A stretch of DNA of 64,000 nt from Actinoplanes philippinensis (GTDB lineage: Bacteria > Actinomycetota > Actinomycetes > Mycobacteriales > Micromonosporaceae). Position 1 is the first letter of the stretch. Each line of letters opens with the position of its first letter. The stretch is from assembly GCF_900113015.1 (NCBI RefSeq), contig NZ_FONV01000001.1:124001-188000 (forward strand), written 5' to 3'. Both the position numbers and the translations under genes were made by a program. This document shows positions 25,701 to 33,300 of the stretch, in pieces. The notes beneath the pieces are model-generated. The model saw only the letters and a list, made by a program, of their open reading frames with translations, was not told where the DNA came from and searched no databases.

Positions 25701-26074
25701 GCCGCGGGCACCGCCGTCGAGTCCTCGGTGAAGTCGTGACGCTCCTGATCCCACGCCCACTCCCCGTCGGTCACCACGGGCAGGATCCGGCTCGCCGACT
25801 TGGTGGCGATCCAGTGCTCGATCTCCCGGTTCACCCACCGCGATTGCGCGGCCTCGGGCGAGGAGAGCAGCACGAAGTACTCCGAGCCGTCCAACGCGGT
25901 CTGGATGGACGACCACAGCCCCGGGGTCACCGCCAGCCCGGTCTGGTCCCGGAAGATCCACAGGGCGCGCCGGCGATGCCAGGGTTTGGCCAGGCGGTGC
26001 AGGCCCCGTTGTACGGCGGGAGCCAGCCTGCCGTCCGCGGCATGGCTGTACGAGATGAAACCGTTGAAGGTCAC
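22799..26074 (-). CDS. TIR domain - TM - coiled coil - WD40 protein
   Basis: A 1091-residue protein. Residues 1 to about 150 form a TIR domain (FNGFISYSH; SEYFVLLSSPEAAQSRWVNREIEHW), keeping the conserved glutamate after the WVN motif that NAD-cleaving TIR domains use. A TM helix follows (GALATLLVLALWAVLTS), then about 150 residues of Gln/Glu/Ala coiled coil, then roughly 14 WD40 repeats with AFSPDGRTL and LWDVTDRARP patterns filling residues 400-1090. GTG 26074 is chosen because GGGGGA lies 6 nt upstream; a TTG at 26095 is less likely. It ends 16 bp from the convergent pseudokinase. A membrane-tethered sensor that triggers TIR activity is a reasonable inference; defence or stress signalling is not proved. 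Confidence 0.88.
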   Translation of the reverse strand: MTFNGFISYSHAADGRLAPAVQRGLHRLAKPWHRRRALWIFRDQTGLAVTPGLWSSIQTALDGSEYFVLLSSPEAAQSRWVNREIEHWIATKSASRILPVVTDGEWAWDQERHDFTEDSTAVPAALRGVFTEEPLFLDLRWARGSEHLSLQHSRFRDAIAQLAAPMHGVSKDELEGEDVRHHRRARRLGSGALATLLVLALWAVLTSVSSVRNADRATAAAAEALHQQQVAEVQRGSAERFAQEATRQQQVAKEQQALAVSAASEAQRSEQSAQEQQWLADQATAEARRQQRIADQAAERTRQLQRLAEKAGRRTQQLEQEAQKLAAEARRLTKVAEEKQREARKAAAEAAEQQAKADQQQRIAISRRLTTQGKATIGSDPRTALMLGAAAQELTPDAATRSEVTGVVSTTAYAGTISDVTAAVHGPDGVLAALGADGKVSLWNVTDRTDPDRITTLGDPVAADTPLMFSPDGRTLVVVDREGGAVLWDVTDRPRPVRLATVAPGGHVHAVAFSGDGTTLVTGDGRGITTLWDLADRSRPRQLATMDEWAPYPVAGLAFSPDGATLVVNKTRFVGVFDLSDRTDPVFLRGMPGFNMASMAFDPTGSTLAAGDFTGGVDLYDMRGTATAQAGQDRIAPPPTLPPEEPSTDPFRHLTGLAGAVDAISYSADGRHLAAGGGQGTAMVWDMTYAEGPRPVITVRANGAINTVSFDPDAETLVTADTSGTATLWTVRPLGTPDPLAALTVEGGQMRAAAFRPDGRSLIAAGPGGTATSWDVTDPARPVRGADLSLHDAEVRAVAFSPDGRTAAAVGRQDGQVTLTEVAHPDRRVVLPGRIEPAAETNAMAFSPDGRTLAVVAGPARLLLWDVADRARPALLATLSGVTFGAAVAFGPDGHTLATGGDRGLTLWDVTDRATPVRAGTPAGHNGLVTTVAFSPDGHTVVSGGSDGLAMLWDITDRARPLRLATLTGHQGEVAAVAFSPDGRTLVTGDEDSELFLWDTANPAGPIRLVSLRGIGGKARAVLFRSDGRTLAVAARSDSQVATVTLWDYAKLNKLRADPAAYACAITGRGLGADEWARYIPEVPYRRTCTG

Positions 26075-26167
26075 TACGGGTCCCCCGGCGATCAAAGGCG
26101 TTCGGCGACCCCAGATTGTCGCCTGTCTTTGTCCCGTCAGGAAGGCCGAAGATCACTGTGGCCGGGA

Positions 26168-26860
26168 TCAGGCGCGGTGGCGACCCGGGTGCCGGTAGCG
26201 GCGCACGTTGCCGGAGACGGCGAAGGCGTATCGGCGGCGCAGCCAGAGGCCGGCCATCAGCGAGCCGGCCAGGGCGACGACCCACGGGATCAGCTCGGCG
26301 GCGCCCCGGTCGGTCATCTCCGGCGGGACCGCGCCGATCAGCGTCCGCAACTCGCCGGCCGGAGTGTGCCCGCTGACCAGCACACTCGCGCCGGTGGCAG
26401 CGCTGACCGCGGCGACGCCGCCGTCCGTCGAGGCGCCGGCGGGCGCCGAGGGGCCACCGGACGGTGTGGACGCGGAACCGGACGGCGCCGGAGTGCCGGT
26501 GAGGGGTGTGGTGACGGCGGCCAGCTTCCAGGTTCCCTTGACCTTGGAGGTGCTGGTGGCGATCGTCGCGATGAAGAGCAGGTCGACAGCTCCGTACTGG
26601 TCCGCGATGACCGTCCGTTCGGCATCCGAGCCGATCCGGACCCGCACCGACGAGCCGCCCCGGAAACCGACGGCGTACACGGCCAGGCCGCGACGCTGGG
26701 CGTTCACCTCCCAGATGACGGTGAGGGCGTCGGCGTTGCCGCCGTAGCCGGGACCGTCGGCGTTCGCCGGCAGCGGCGCGACACCGGCGCCGAGCACCAC
26801 GGCGGCTGCCGCCAGGCCGGCTTTCACGAGGCGGGATGCGGGGGTACGGGCTCCGGTCAC
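26168..26860 (-). CDS. Secreted, C-terminally membrane-anchored protein, paralogue of 6818-7402
   Basis: A 230-residue protein from GTG 26860. Signal peptide (VKAGLAAAAVVLGAGVAPLPANA), an exported beta-rich part (LTVIWEVNAQRRGLAVYAVGF, VRVRIGS), a Pro/Ser/Gly linker (about 120-150), then a block ending in a TM helix and basic tail (AAELIPWVVALAGSLMAGLWLRRRYA). It shares domain order and the conserved IGAVPPEMTDRG block with the protein at 6818-7402 but has an extra linker. It follows the TIR-WD40 gene's start by about 90 bp and reads the same way toward it, so the two could form an operon. Function unknown. Confidence 0.8.
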   Translation of the reverse strand: MTGARTPASRLVKAGLAAAAVVLGAGVAPLPANADGPGYGGNADALTVIWEVNAQRRGLAVYAVGFRGGSSVRVRIGSDAERTVIADQYGAVDLLFIATIATSTSKVKGTWKLAAVTTPLTGTPAPSGSASTPSGGPSAPAGASTDGGVAAVSAATGASVLVSGHTPAGELRTLIGAVPPEMTDRGAAELIPWVVALAGSLMAGLWLRRRYAFAVSGNVRRYRHPGRHRA

Positions 26861-26990
26861 GCTGCGACGATGTCATCCGTCGGTTGCTGGACGGTTGCCC
26901 GGACGGTCCCGGACGGTTGCGCGGACTCCCGAACGCCGGCGTGCCCGCGCCCCGGAGCCGGCCACGGTTCCGTCACCGCTCCGGCGCGGA

Positions 26991-28238
26991 TCAGCCCCAG
27001 GTGCCGTCGTCGCGTACCCGGAAGGTCCGTCGCCCCTGGATCAGCGTCTCCAGCGCCTCCACGTAGGTGTCGGCGACGAACCACTCACCGGCCTGGTCCA
27101 GGTGGAAGACCCGGCCGTGCTCGTCGATGGCGAGGACCGACTCGAAGTTGACCCGGCCGAGCGGGAACAGCCGCGCCCCGATCACCCGGCCGAACTCGTG
27201 CAGCACCCCGGCGGTGTGCCGGACCGGCATCGACCAGATCTCGAAGAGCTGGACCCGCTGGTCCCGGCCGGGCGCACGGCGTTTCACCAGCAGCTTGCCG
27301 GTCAGGGCGAACGCCTCGAACACCGCGGGGAACGGCTCGTGGCGGAACTCCCCGGCCACGGCCGCGACGACGTCACCGGCCATCACCTCGGCCATCCCGT
27401 ACCGCACGCGGGCCGGTGTCTCCGGTTTCCACCGGCCGTTGAGCAGCTCCGCGGCGGTCAGGTCGGAGAACCGGGCCGGATCGGGGTTGGGCCGCTCCGG
27501 CGCGACGTCCTGGATCAGCGCGGCGGTCGCGCCCCACGGCAGCAGGGCCAGCTGGGTCAACACGTACGAGCAGGTCGGGCACGGCGTGTTCGGCTCGCCG
27601 GCGCCCTCCGCGCCCGGCTCCAGGATCTGGAACGTCTCGAAGAGCGACTCGCCGAGGACCTCACGTGCCTCGTCCAGCGTGAGCGGCGGCAGGCCGTCGA
27701 GCCCGCGGCGGCGGTCCACGTCGTGCAGCGCGTCCGAGCAGACGATCAGCTCGGCGTGCCGCTCGCAGCCGCGGATCGTCTCCTGCGGCGACTGCTCGGC
27801 CAGCCGCTCCCGCACCAGCCGGTGATGGTCGAGTTTCTGATCGCCCTTGGCGCCGCGGGCGATGTAGACCCGGCCCTGCACGGTGGCGTGGGCCGCGACG
27901 CCGGGCGCCGCGCGCCGGTGGATCTCCCGCCGGAGCTGGACCTCCGGATCGGCGGTCCGCGGCGGGTCGACGACCTCGCCCCGCCGCTCCGCGTAGACCT
28001 CCCACAGCGTGCCGGACGGCCAGTTCGGCCACGTGGACACCCGGCCGGTCGCGCGGTCGATCACCCGGACGCCGGTGCCGACCCCGGACGGCGACAGCTC
28101 CCCGCCGGCCGGTGCGGTCCTCACCGCGAACCCGAGGCCGGACTCCTCCACCGTCGCCCGGTGCTCCCGGCCGCCGGCCGCCGACTCGGAGCGGGCCCAC
28201 GCCGCCGCGACCGCATCGGCCTCCGCGCGAGTGATCAT
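26991..28238 (-). CDS. YwqJ-like deaminase fused to SUKH-3-like domain
   Basis: A 415-residue protein in three parts. Residues 1-75 resemble the small Imm35/YrhB-type fold (MITRAEADAVAAAW, VIDRATGRVSTWP). Residues about 105-235 match YwqJ-family deaminases: RVYIARGAKGDQ, then the zinc-site HAE in GCERHAELIVCSD, then TPCPTCSYVL as the second CxxC zinc motif. Residues about 265-410 match SUKH-3 immunity domains (HEFGRVIGARLFPLGRVNFESVLAIDEHGRVFHLDQAGEWFVADT). GGAGGAG before ATG 28238, which overlaps the upstream paralogue's stop (ATGA). Deaminases of this family are usually toxin tips; here enzyme and immunity-type fold are one cytosolic chain with no secretion signal. Toxin-neutralising or housekeeping deaminase are both possible. 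Confidence 0.8.
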   Translation of the reverse strand: MITRAEADAVAAAWARSESAAGGREHRATVEESGLGFAVRTAPAGGELSPSGVGTGVRVIDRATGRVSTWPNWPSGTLWEVYAERRGEVVDPPRTADPEVQLRREIHRRAAPGVAAHATVQGRVYIARGAKGDQKLDHHRLVRERLAEQSPQETIRGCERHAELIVCSDALHDVDRRRGLDGLPPLTLDEAREVLGESLFETFQILEPGAEGAGEPNTPCPTCSYVLTQLALLPWGATAALIQDVAPERPNPDPARFSDLTAAELLNGRWKPETPARVRYGMAEVMAGDVVAAVAGEFRHEPFPAVFEAFALTGKLLVKRRAPGRDQRVQLFEIWSMPVRHTAGVLHEFGRVIGARLFPLGRVNFESVLAIDEHGRVFHLDQAGEWFVADTYVEALETLIQGRRTFRVRDDGTWG

Positions 28239-29485
28239 GACTCCTCCTGCCAGGTGCCGTCGTCACGGATCCGGGCGGCCGGCCGGCCGGTGGCCAGCGC
28301 GACGATCGCGTCGTCGAGGGTGTCGGCGATGAACCACTCACCGCCCTGATCCAGCGAGAACACCCGCCCCCGCTCGTCGATGGCCAGCACCGCCTCGTCG
28401 TAGCCCTCCCGCCCGAGCGGGAACATCCGGGCGCCGACGATCGTGCCCAGCTCGGCCAGCGGGTCGGCCAGGAACAGCAGATTGCCGCTGCCCAGATGGA
28501 ACCAGCGCACCCACTGGGCGTCGCCGGTCCCGTTGCGGAACGACGCCACGTCGGAGAACTCGCGCAACGCGTCCTCCGCCACCGGGAACGAGGCCAGCGC
28601 GTGCTCCGCCCCGCGCGACCTCACGATCCGCTCGACCAGGCTTGCGCCGCGCCGGGCACTCGACTCCGGGTCGCCGCGCCAGTCGCCGGCCGCCAGCTCC
28701 CACGCGACGTCCTCGGGGAAACGGCCCGGCTCCGGATCGGTCCCCGCGGTCAGCCGCCGGATCCTCGGGTGGGCCCGCTCGGCCTCGGTGACGACCCGCA
28801 GGCCGACGAGCACCTCGGCACAGGTGAAACAGAACACGGCGGGCTCCCCGCCGAGACGGTCGCCGCTCTCCCGGATGTGGAACGTCTCGAACCGGCCCGG
28901 CGCGAGCAGGGCACGGGCCTCGTCGACGGTGAGCGGGCCGAGACCGGCCGCGGCCCGGGTCCGGTCGGCCTCGGCCAGCACGTCCGACACGACCAGCAGC
29001 TCGGCGTGCCGGGCCGCGCCGCGAACCGTGCGCCCCGGCGGGATCGCGGCCAGCAGCCCCGCGACGATCGGATGATGACGCAGCTCCTGGTCGCCCTTGG
29101 CGCCACGGGCCCGGAAGAGCCGGCCGCCGAGCGTGAGATGCGCCGCCACCGACGGGGTGACCCGGCGGAACGCCTCACGCCACAGCTCGGCGAGCGGATC
29201 GGCGGTCCGGTGCGCGCCGACCGCGGCGTCCCGGCGCTCGGTGTAGATCCGGTCGAGCTGCCCGGTGTCCACCGGCGGCCAGTGCGAGACCCGGCCGGTC
29301 TCCCGGTCGATGACGGCGGTCAGGTCGGCGCCCGGCTCGGGCCGCGCCTCCGGCGGCAGCACCATCGACACCGCCCAGCCGAGAGCCAGCTCCTCGACGA
29401 ACGGGGCGCACGGGTAGCCCCGCTGGATCGACTGCCGATGAGCCCAGCCGACGGCGATGCGCTCCGCCTCGGTCCGTGTGATCAT
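28235..29485 (-). CDS. Second YwqJ-like deaminase-SUKH-3 fusion, paralogue
   Basis: A 416-residue paralogue of the next gene, with the same order: MITRTEAERIAVGW opening domain with VIDRETGRVSHWP; deaminase part with LFRARGAKGDQELRHHPIV, HAE in ARHAELLVVSD and FCFTC as the second zinc motif; and SUKH-3-like end (LGTIVGARMFPLGREGYDEAVLAIDERGRVFSLDQGGEWFIADT). The cysteine pair is kept but its surroundings differ (AVFCFTCAEV against NTPCPTCSYV), so the substrates may differ. Start ATG 29485. The stop overlaps the downstream paralogue's start. It diverges from the toxin locus at 29618, so the two fusions may be immunity or accessory genes of that locus; this is inference from position. Confidence 0.8.
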   Translation of the reverse strand: MITRTEAERIAVGWAHRQSIQRGYPCAPFVEELALGWAVSMVLPPEARPEPGADLTAVIDRETGRVSHWPPVDTGQLDRIYTERRDAAVGAHRTADPLAELWREAFRRVTPSVAAHLTLGGRLFRARGAKGDQELRHHPIVAGLLAAIPPGRTVRGAARHAELLVVSDVLAEADRTRAAAGLGPLTVDEARALLAPGRFETFHIRESGDRLGGEPAVFCFTCAEVLVGLRVVTEAERAHPRIRRLTAGTDPEPGRFPEDVAWELAAGDWRGDPESSARRGASLVERIVRSRGAEHALASFPVAEDALREFSDVASFRNGTGDAQWVRWFHLGSGNLLFLADPLAELGTIVGARMFPLGREGYDEAVLAIDERGRVFSLDQGGEWFIADTLDDAIVALATGRPAARIRDDGTWQEES

Positions 29486-29617
29486 CCTGGCCCGCCCCCT
29501 TCGGTCCCCGGACTGCGAGCTTAGAGGCACCCCCCGGCGGTCACTCGGCGGAGCCCCGGGACGGATCGCGGCTGGTAGGTTCTTGCCGTCAATTCGCGAG
29601 TCCTCGGGGAGACAGCC

Positions 29618-30046
29618 GTGAGCAGACAGGCCGATCGGGACGTGAACCACGCTCTCCGGGCACGGTTCGACGACGTCGTGTCGCAGTACCAGCGCCTGCG
29701 CCTGGGCCTGGACGACATCCAGGAGCGCCTGTCCACGCTGGCGGTCACCGAGGAGTCGGCGGACGGGACGGTCCGGGCCACCGTCGGCGCCCGCGGCCAG
29801 CTGATCGACCTGCGGCTCAGCCGCGACGTCTACCGGCGGGGCGATCCGGACGAGCTGGCGCGCACGATTCTGCGTACCGTCGAGCGGGCCGTCGCCAAGA
29901 CCGGCGACCGGGTGCAGGAGATGGTCGGCGAGTACCTTCCGGCCGGCTCGGCCGCCGCCAGGTTCCTGCGCGACGGCGACTTCGGCAACCTGCTCGCCCG
30001 GCAGGACCGGATCATGCGCGAGGCGGGTGACGACGATGGCCGGTGA
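29618..30046 (+). CDS. YbaB/EbfC-family protein
   Basis: A 142-residue protein. The middle (LSTLAVTEESADGTVRATVGARGQLIDLRLS) is the YbaB/EbfC core, flanked by helices (NHALRARFDDVVSQYQRLRLGLDDIQERL and RTILRTVERAVAKTGDRVQEMV). The family forms tweezer-like dimers that bind DNA in other bacteria, but in actinomycetes copies are often found as the first gene of type VII secretion toxin loci, as here. GGGGAG precedes the GTG start. It overlaps the next gene by about 10 bp. A chaperone or adaptor role for the toxin is inference. Confidence 0.85.
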   Translation: MSRQADRDVNHALRARFDDVVSQYQRLRLGLDDIQERLSTLAVTEESADGTVRATVGARGQLIDLRLSRDVYRRGDPDELARTILRTVERAVAKTGDRVQEMVGEYLPAGSAAARFLRDGDFGNLLARQDRIMREAGDDDGR

Positions 30047-30365
30047 GCAGCTGTACCTCGACGCGCCGCGGGCCACCGCGAGCGGCCGCGACCTCTCCGC
30101 GGCCGGCGCCCGGCTGGTCGGCATGAGCAACGGCCACGTCGCCGAGATCGCCGCCGGCAGCGCCGCCCAGCCGTGGGGCCGCGACGAGATCGGCGCCGCG
30201 TTCCAGAAGGACTACGGGCCGATGGTGCAGAGGTTCGTCGAGGCGTTCGGCAAGGTCGCCGGCTACGTCGAGGGCATCGGCGAGGCCGCGGTGCAGACCG
30301 TCGCCGACAACGAGGCCGCCGACTCGCGCGCCGCGTCCGTCGTCGCCACGTCGTACCAGGCCTGA
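30036..30365 (+). CDS. WXG100-type secretion partner
   Basis: A 109-residue helical protein from ATG 30036 (an in-frame GTG at 30027 would add three residues). Helix LDAPRATASGRDLSAAGARLVGMSNGHVAEIAAGSA, a turn with QPWGRDEIGAAF in the place of the WXG bend, then a second helix (YGPMVQRFVEAFGKVAGYVEGIGEAAVQTVADNEA). Size and shape match type VII secretion (ESX) substrates or toxin partners, although the turn is WGR and not a strict WXG. It sits between the YbaB-like gene and the giant toxin with 4 bp to the latter, so it probably forms a complex with the toxin N-terminus for export. Confidence 0.78.
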   Translation: MAGEQLYLDAPRATASGRDLSAAGARLVGMSNGHVAEIAAGSAAQPWGRDEIGAAFQKDYGPMVQRFVEAFGKVAGYVEGIGEAAVQTVADNEAADSRAASVVATSYQA

Positions 30366-30369
30366 CCGT

Positions 30370-33300
30370 ATGACGATGCTGCCGAGCCCGATCCCGCACC
30401 CGCTCGACTACTCCCCCTGGGACCTGCCCGGGTGGGCCTACGAGGCGCTCGAATGGGTGGTCGGCTTCGACTGGCCCGAGGGCAACGAGAAGACCACCTG
30501 GGACCTCGCCGACCAGTGGTACGACCTGGTCGACGCGATGGTCACGCCCCGGCAGGACGCCGCCGACGCGGCCGGGCAGTTCATCGCGGCGTACGGCGGC
30601 AGCGGCACCACGATCGACGCGTTCGTCGCCGCCTGGAAAGAGGTCGCCGACGGCGAGGAGGCCCCGCTCAACGCGCTCGTGGCGTTCGCCGGCGAGATGG
30701 GCAAGGTCGTCGACGAGTGCGCCCAGGACATCGAGGCCGCGAAACTCGAGGCGTGGATCGAGCTCGGCTTCTTCGTCATGGAGCTGATCGGTCTCGCGGT
30801 CACCGTGACGCTCACCCTCGGCGCCGCCTCGCCCGCGGCCGGCGGCCTGATCGCGGCCACCCGGATGGCGATCCAGCAGATCTTCAAACGGCTGATCGCA
30901 CAGCTCTCCAAGAAGGCGATCAAGGCGACCGTCAAGGAGACCGCGAAACGCGCCGGCAAGGACCTGCTCACCAAGAAGGGCCTGCAGAACCTCGGCAAGA
31001 AGGCGCTCAAGGAGGGCCGGGAGGAGGCCCGCGAGGAGTTCCTCACCAACCTCGCCGTGCAGGGGTATCAGGCCGGCGCCGGGCACTCCGACGGCATCGA
31101 CCTCGGTGACCTGGGCCGATCCACCGTCGCGGGGGCCGCGGGCGGCGCTTCCGCGCACGGCGCGATGGTGGGAGCGGGCAACCGGAGCGGGCTGTTCCGC
31201 GGTGCGGCGGCTGAGGTCCTCGGGGAGCTGGGCGGCTCGGCGGCCGGTGGCAAGCTGCCGTCGTTCGAGGACCTCGCCAAGGCCGGCACCTCCGGCGCCG
31301 CCGGCTCGGCCGTCGGCAACACGAGGCAGTCGTTCTCCGACTTCGGGGCGAGCTTCGACGGAGACCTCAAGATCGACGGTCCGGCGGCGGGTCCGTCGCC
31401 GGTTCCGGTTTCCTCCCCAGCCGGTACGGGTGGAAGCACCTCGTTGTCCGGCCTGCCCACGGGAGGTTCTCCGGACCTCGGGCCGGGCGGCTCGCATTCG
31501 TCGTCCTCCCCCGGTTCTCCTTCGTCGGGCGGCTCGCCCTCGACGTCGTCCTCCGGCTCGCACTCGCCTTTCCCGGCCGACTCCTATTCCTCGGCCTCGT
31601 CCCACTCCTCCGCGGGCTCTGCTTCCTCCGCGGGCGCTGCTTCCTCCGCGGGCGCTGCTTCCTCCGCGGGCTCTGCTTCCTCCTTCGCCGGGGCTGCCGA
31701 TTCCTCGTTCTCGGGTCATCCGGCTGCCTCCGCGACCCCTGGCCTCTCCTCGGCGGCGGCCTCCGCTGTCACCGCTCCCCCCGTCGCCACCGACACGGGG
31801 CCGACGGTTGCGGCCGGCCACGTCGCATCGTCGCCCGGCGATGTCACGCTGTCATCGGTCGCGCCGCCGGTGGACGCTCCCGCCGCCGGCCCCGGCGCCC
31901 CGACGTCGACGGCACCTGCCTCGGCCGGGGCTCCCCCTGCCGCGAACGCGCAGACCAACGCACCGGTCACCTTCGCGCCGCCCCCGGGCAACGCCGGACC
32001 GGCGGGCTCCCCGACGATCGCCACCACCGGGCCGGCCATGGCCCCCAGCTCGGCTGTCTCCCCCGGCCCTTCTCTATCGCCGGGCCCTTCACCTTCGTCC
32101 AACCCTTCTCTATCGCCCGGCCCTTCACCTTCGCCGAGCCGTTCTTCATCGTCCGGCCCTTCACTTTCGCCTGGCCTTTCCCCGTCGTCCGGCCCTTCTC
32201 CTTCGCCCAGCCTCCCCATTTCCACGAGCCCGGCCACCTCCACGAGCCCTTCCGTGGGCTCGCCCGCCAACGGAACCCCTCTCGCGGGATCCACTCCGAA
32301 CGGCGCATCTCCGCACCATCCGGACACGGGCACGCGCGGCAGCGATTCGTCCGTCTCTCCTGGTGTTTCTCCAGCGGCGTCGACGACCACCGCACCGCCC
32401 GCGGGCACGACCTCGCCGGGGACGGTGTTTCCGGCACGGCCGGACACCGCAGCTCCCGGACAGCCCGGACCGGTCAACCCGGGCACGCAGACCGGGCCGT
32501 CGGCGCAGACGCCCGGTCAGCCGAATCCGGGCCGCACTGATCCGGGTCGCACTGATCCGGGCCGTGCTGATCCCGTGCGTGCTGATCCGTCGTTTGCCGG
32601 GACCAGCCCCGTGTCGGTGCCGTTCCACATGCCGCCGCGGACCGCCGTGGACGACCAGCGTGAGCGGGAGTACTTCGCCGAGTTCGAGCTGAACAAGCGG
32701 GATTTCGCCCGGGACATGTACCACCTGCGGCATCAGGCCCTGACCGCGGAGGTCGCCCAGGAACGCGCCGACGCGGAGGACGCCCGGCGCAATGCTCTGC
32801 GAGCGGCACGCAACCTCGACTTCCGCGGTGTACGGGACGCGCTCAAACAGGAGGCCGACCACCGCAGGGCCGCGCGGGACGCCGGCAGCAGGCTGGACAC
32901 CCTGGTCAAGGACCCGCACTCGGTGCTGGCCGGCCAGTGGAACCTGACGAACTCGTCGAGCTTCCTCCCGGCCAACACCGACCGGGGTGTCCTGTCCGGT
33001 GACCCGATCTGGAGCAACGACCAGTCGGCGATCCCCGGCCCGGCCCAGCGCCCGAACTCGCGCCACTCCCGGCCTTACCGGGTCGGGGGCGGGCTCCGCG
33101 TACCCCTCAAGATCCATCAGGCGGACCTGGAGCGTGCCGTCCCCCGCGACGCCCACCATCAGCCGGTCCGCAATCCGGACCCGCGGGGTCCGTGGCTGCG
33201 GCTCCTCAACGACGGCGGCCCATCGGCGGACCCGACCCGGGGCGTCAACTGTCTCGACTGCGCCCTGTCGTTCCTGGAGACGTACCTGCACGGCCGCCCG

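Noticed and set aside
23165..27151. 1328-codon plus-strand frame
   Set aside because: It runs opposite the TIR-WD40 gene and its neighbour, crosses gene borders and has no recognisable domain.
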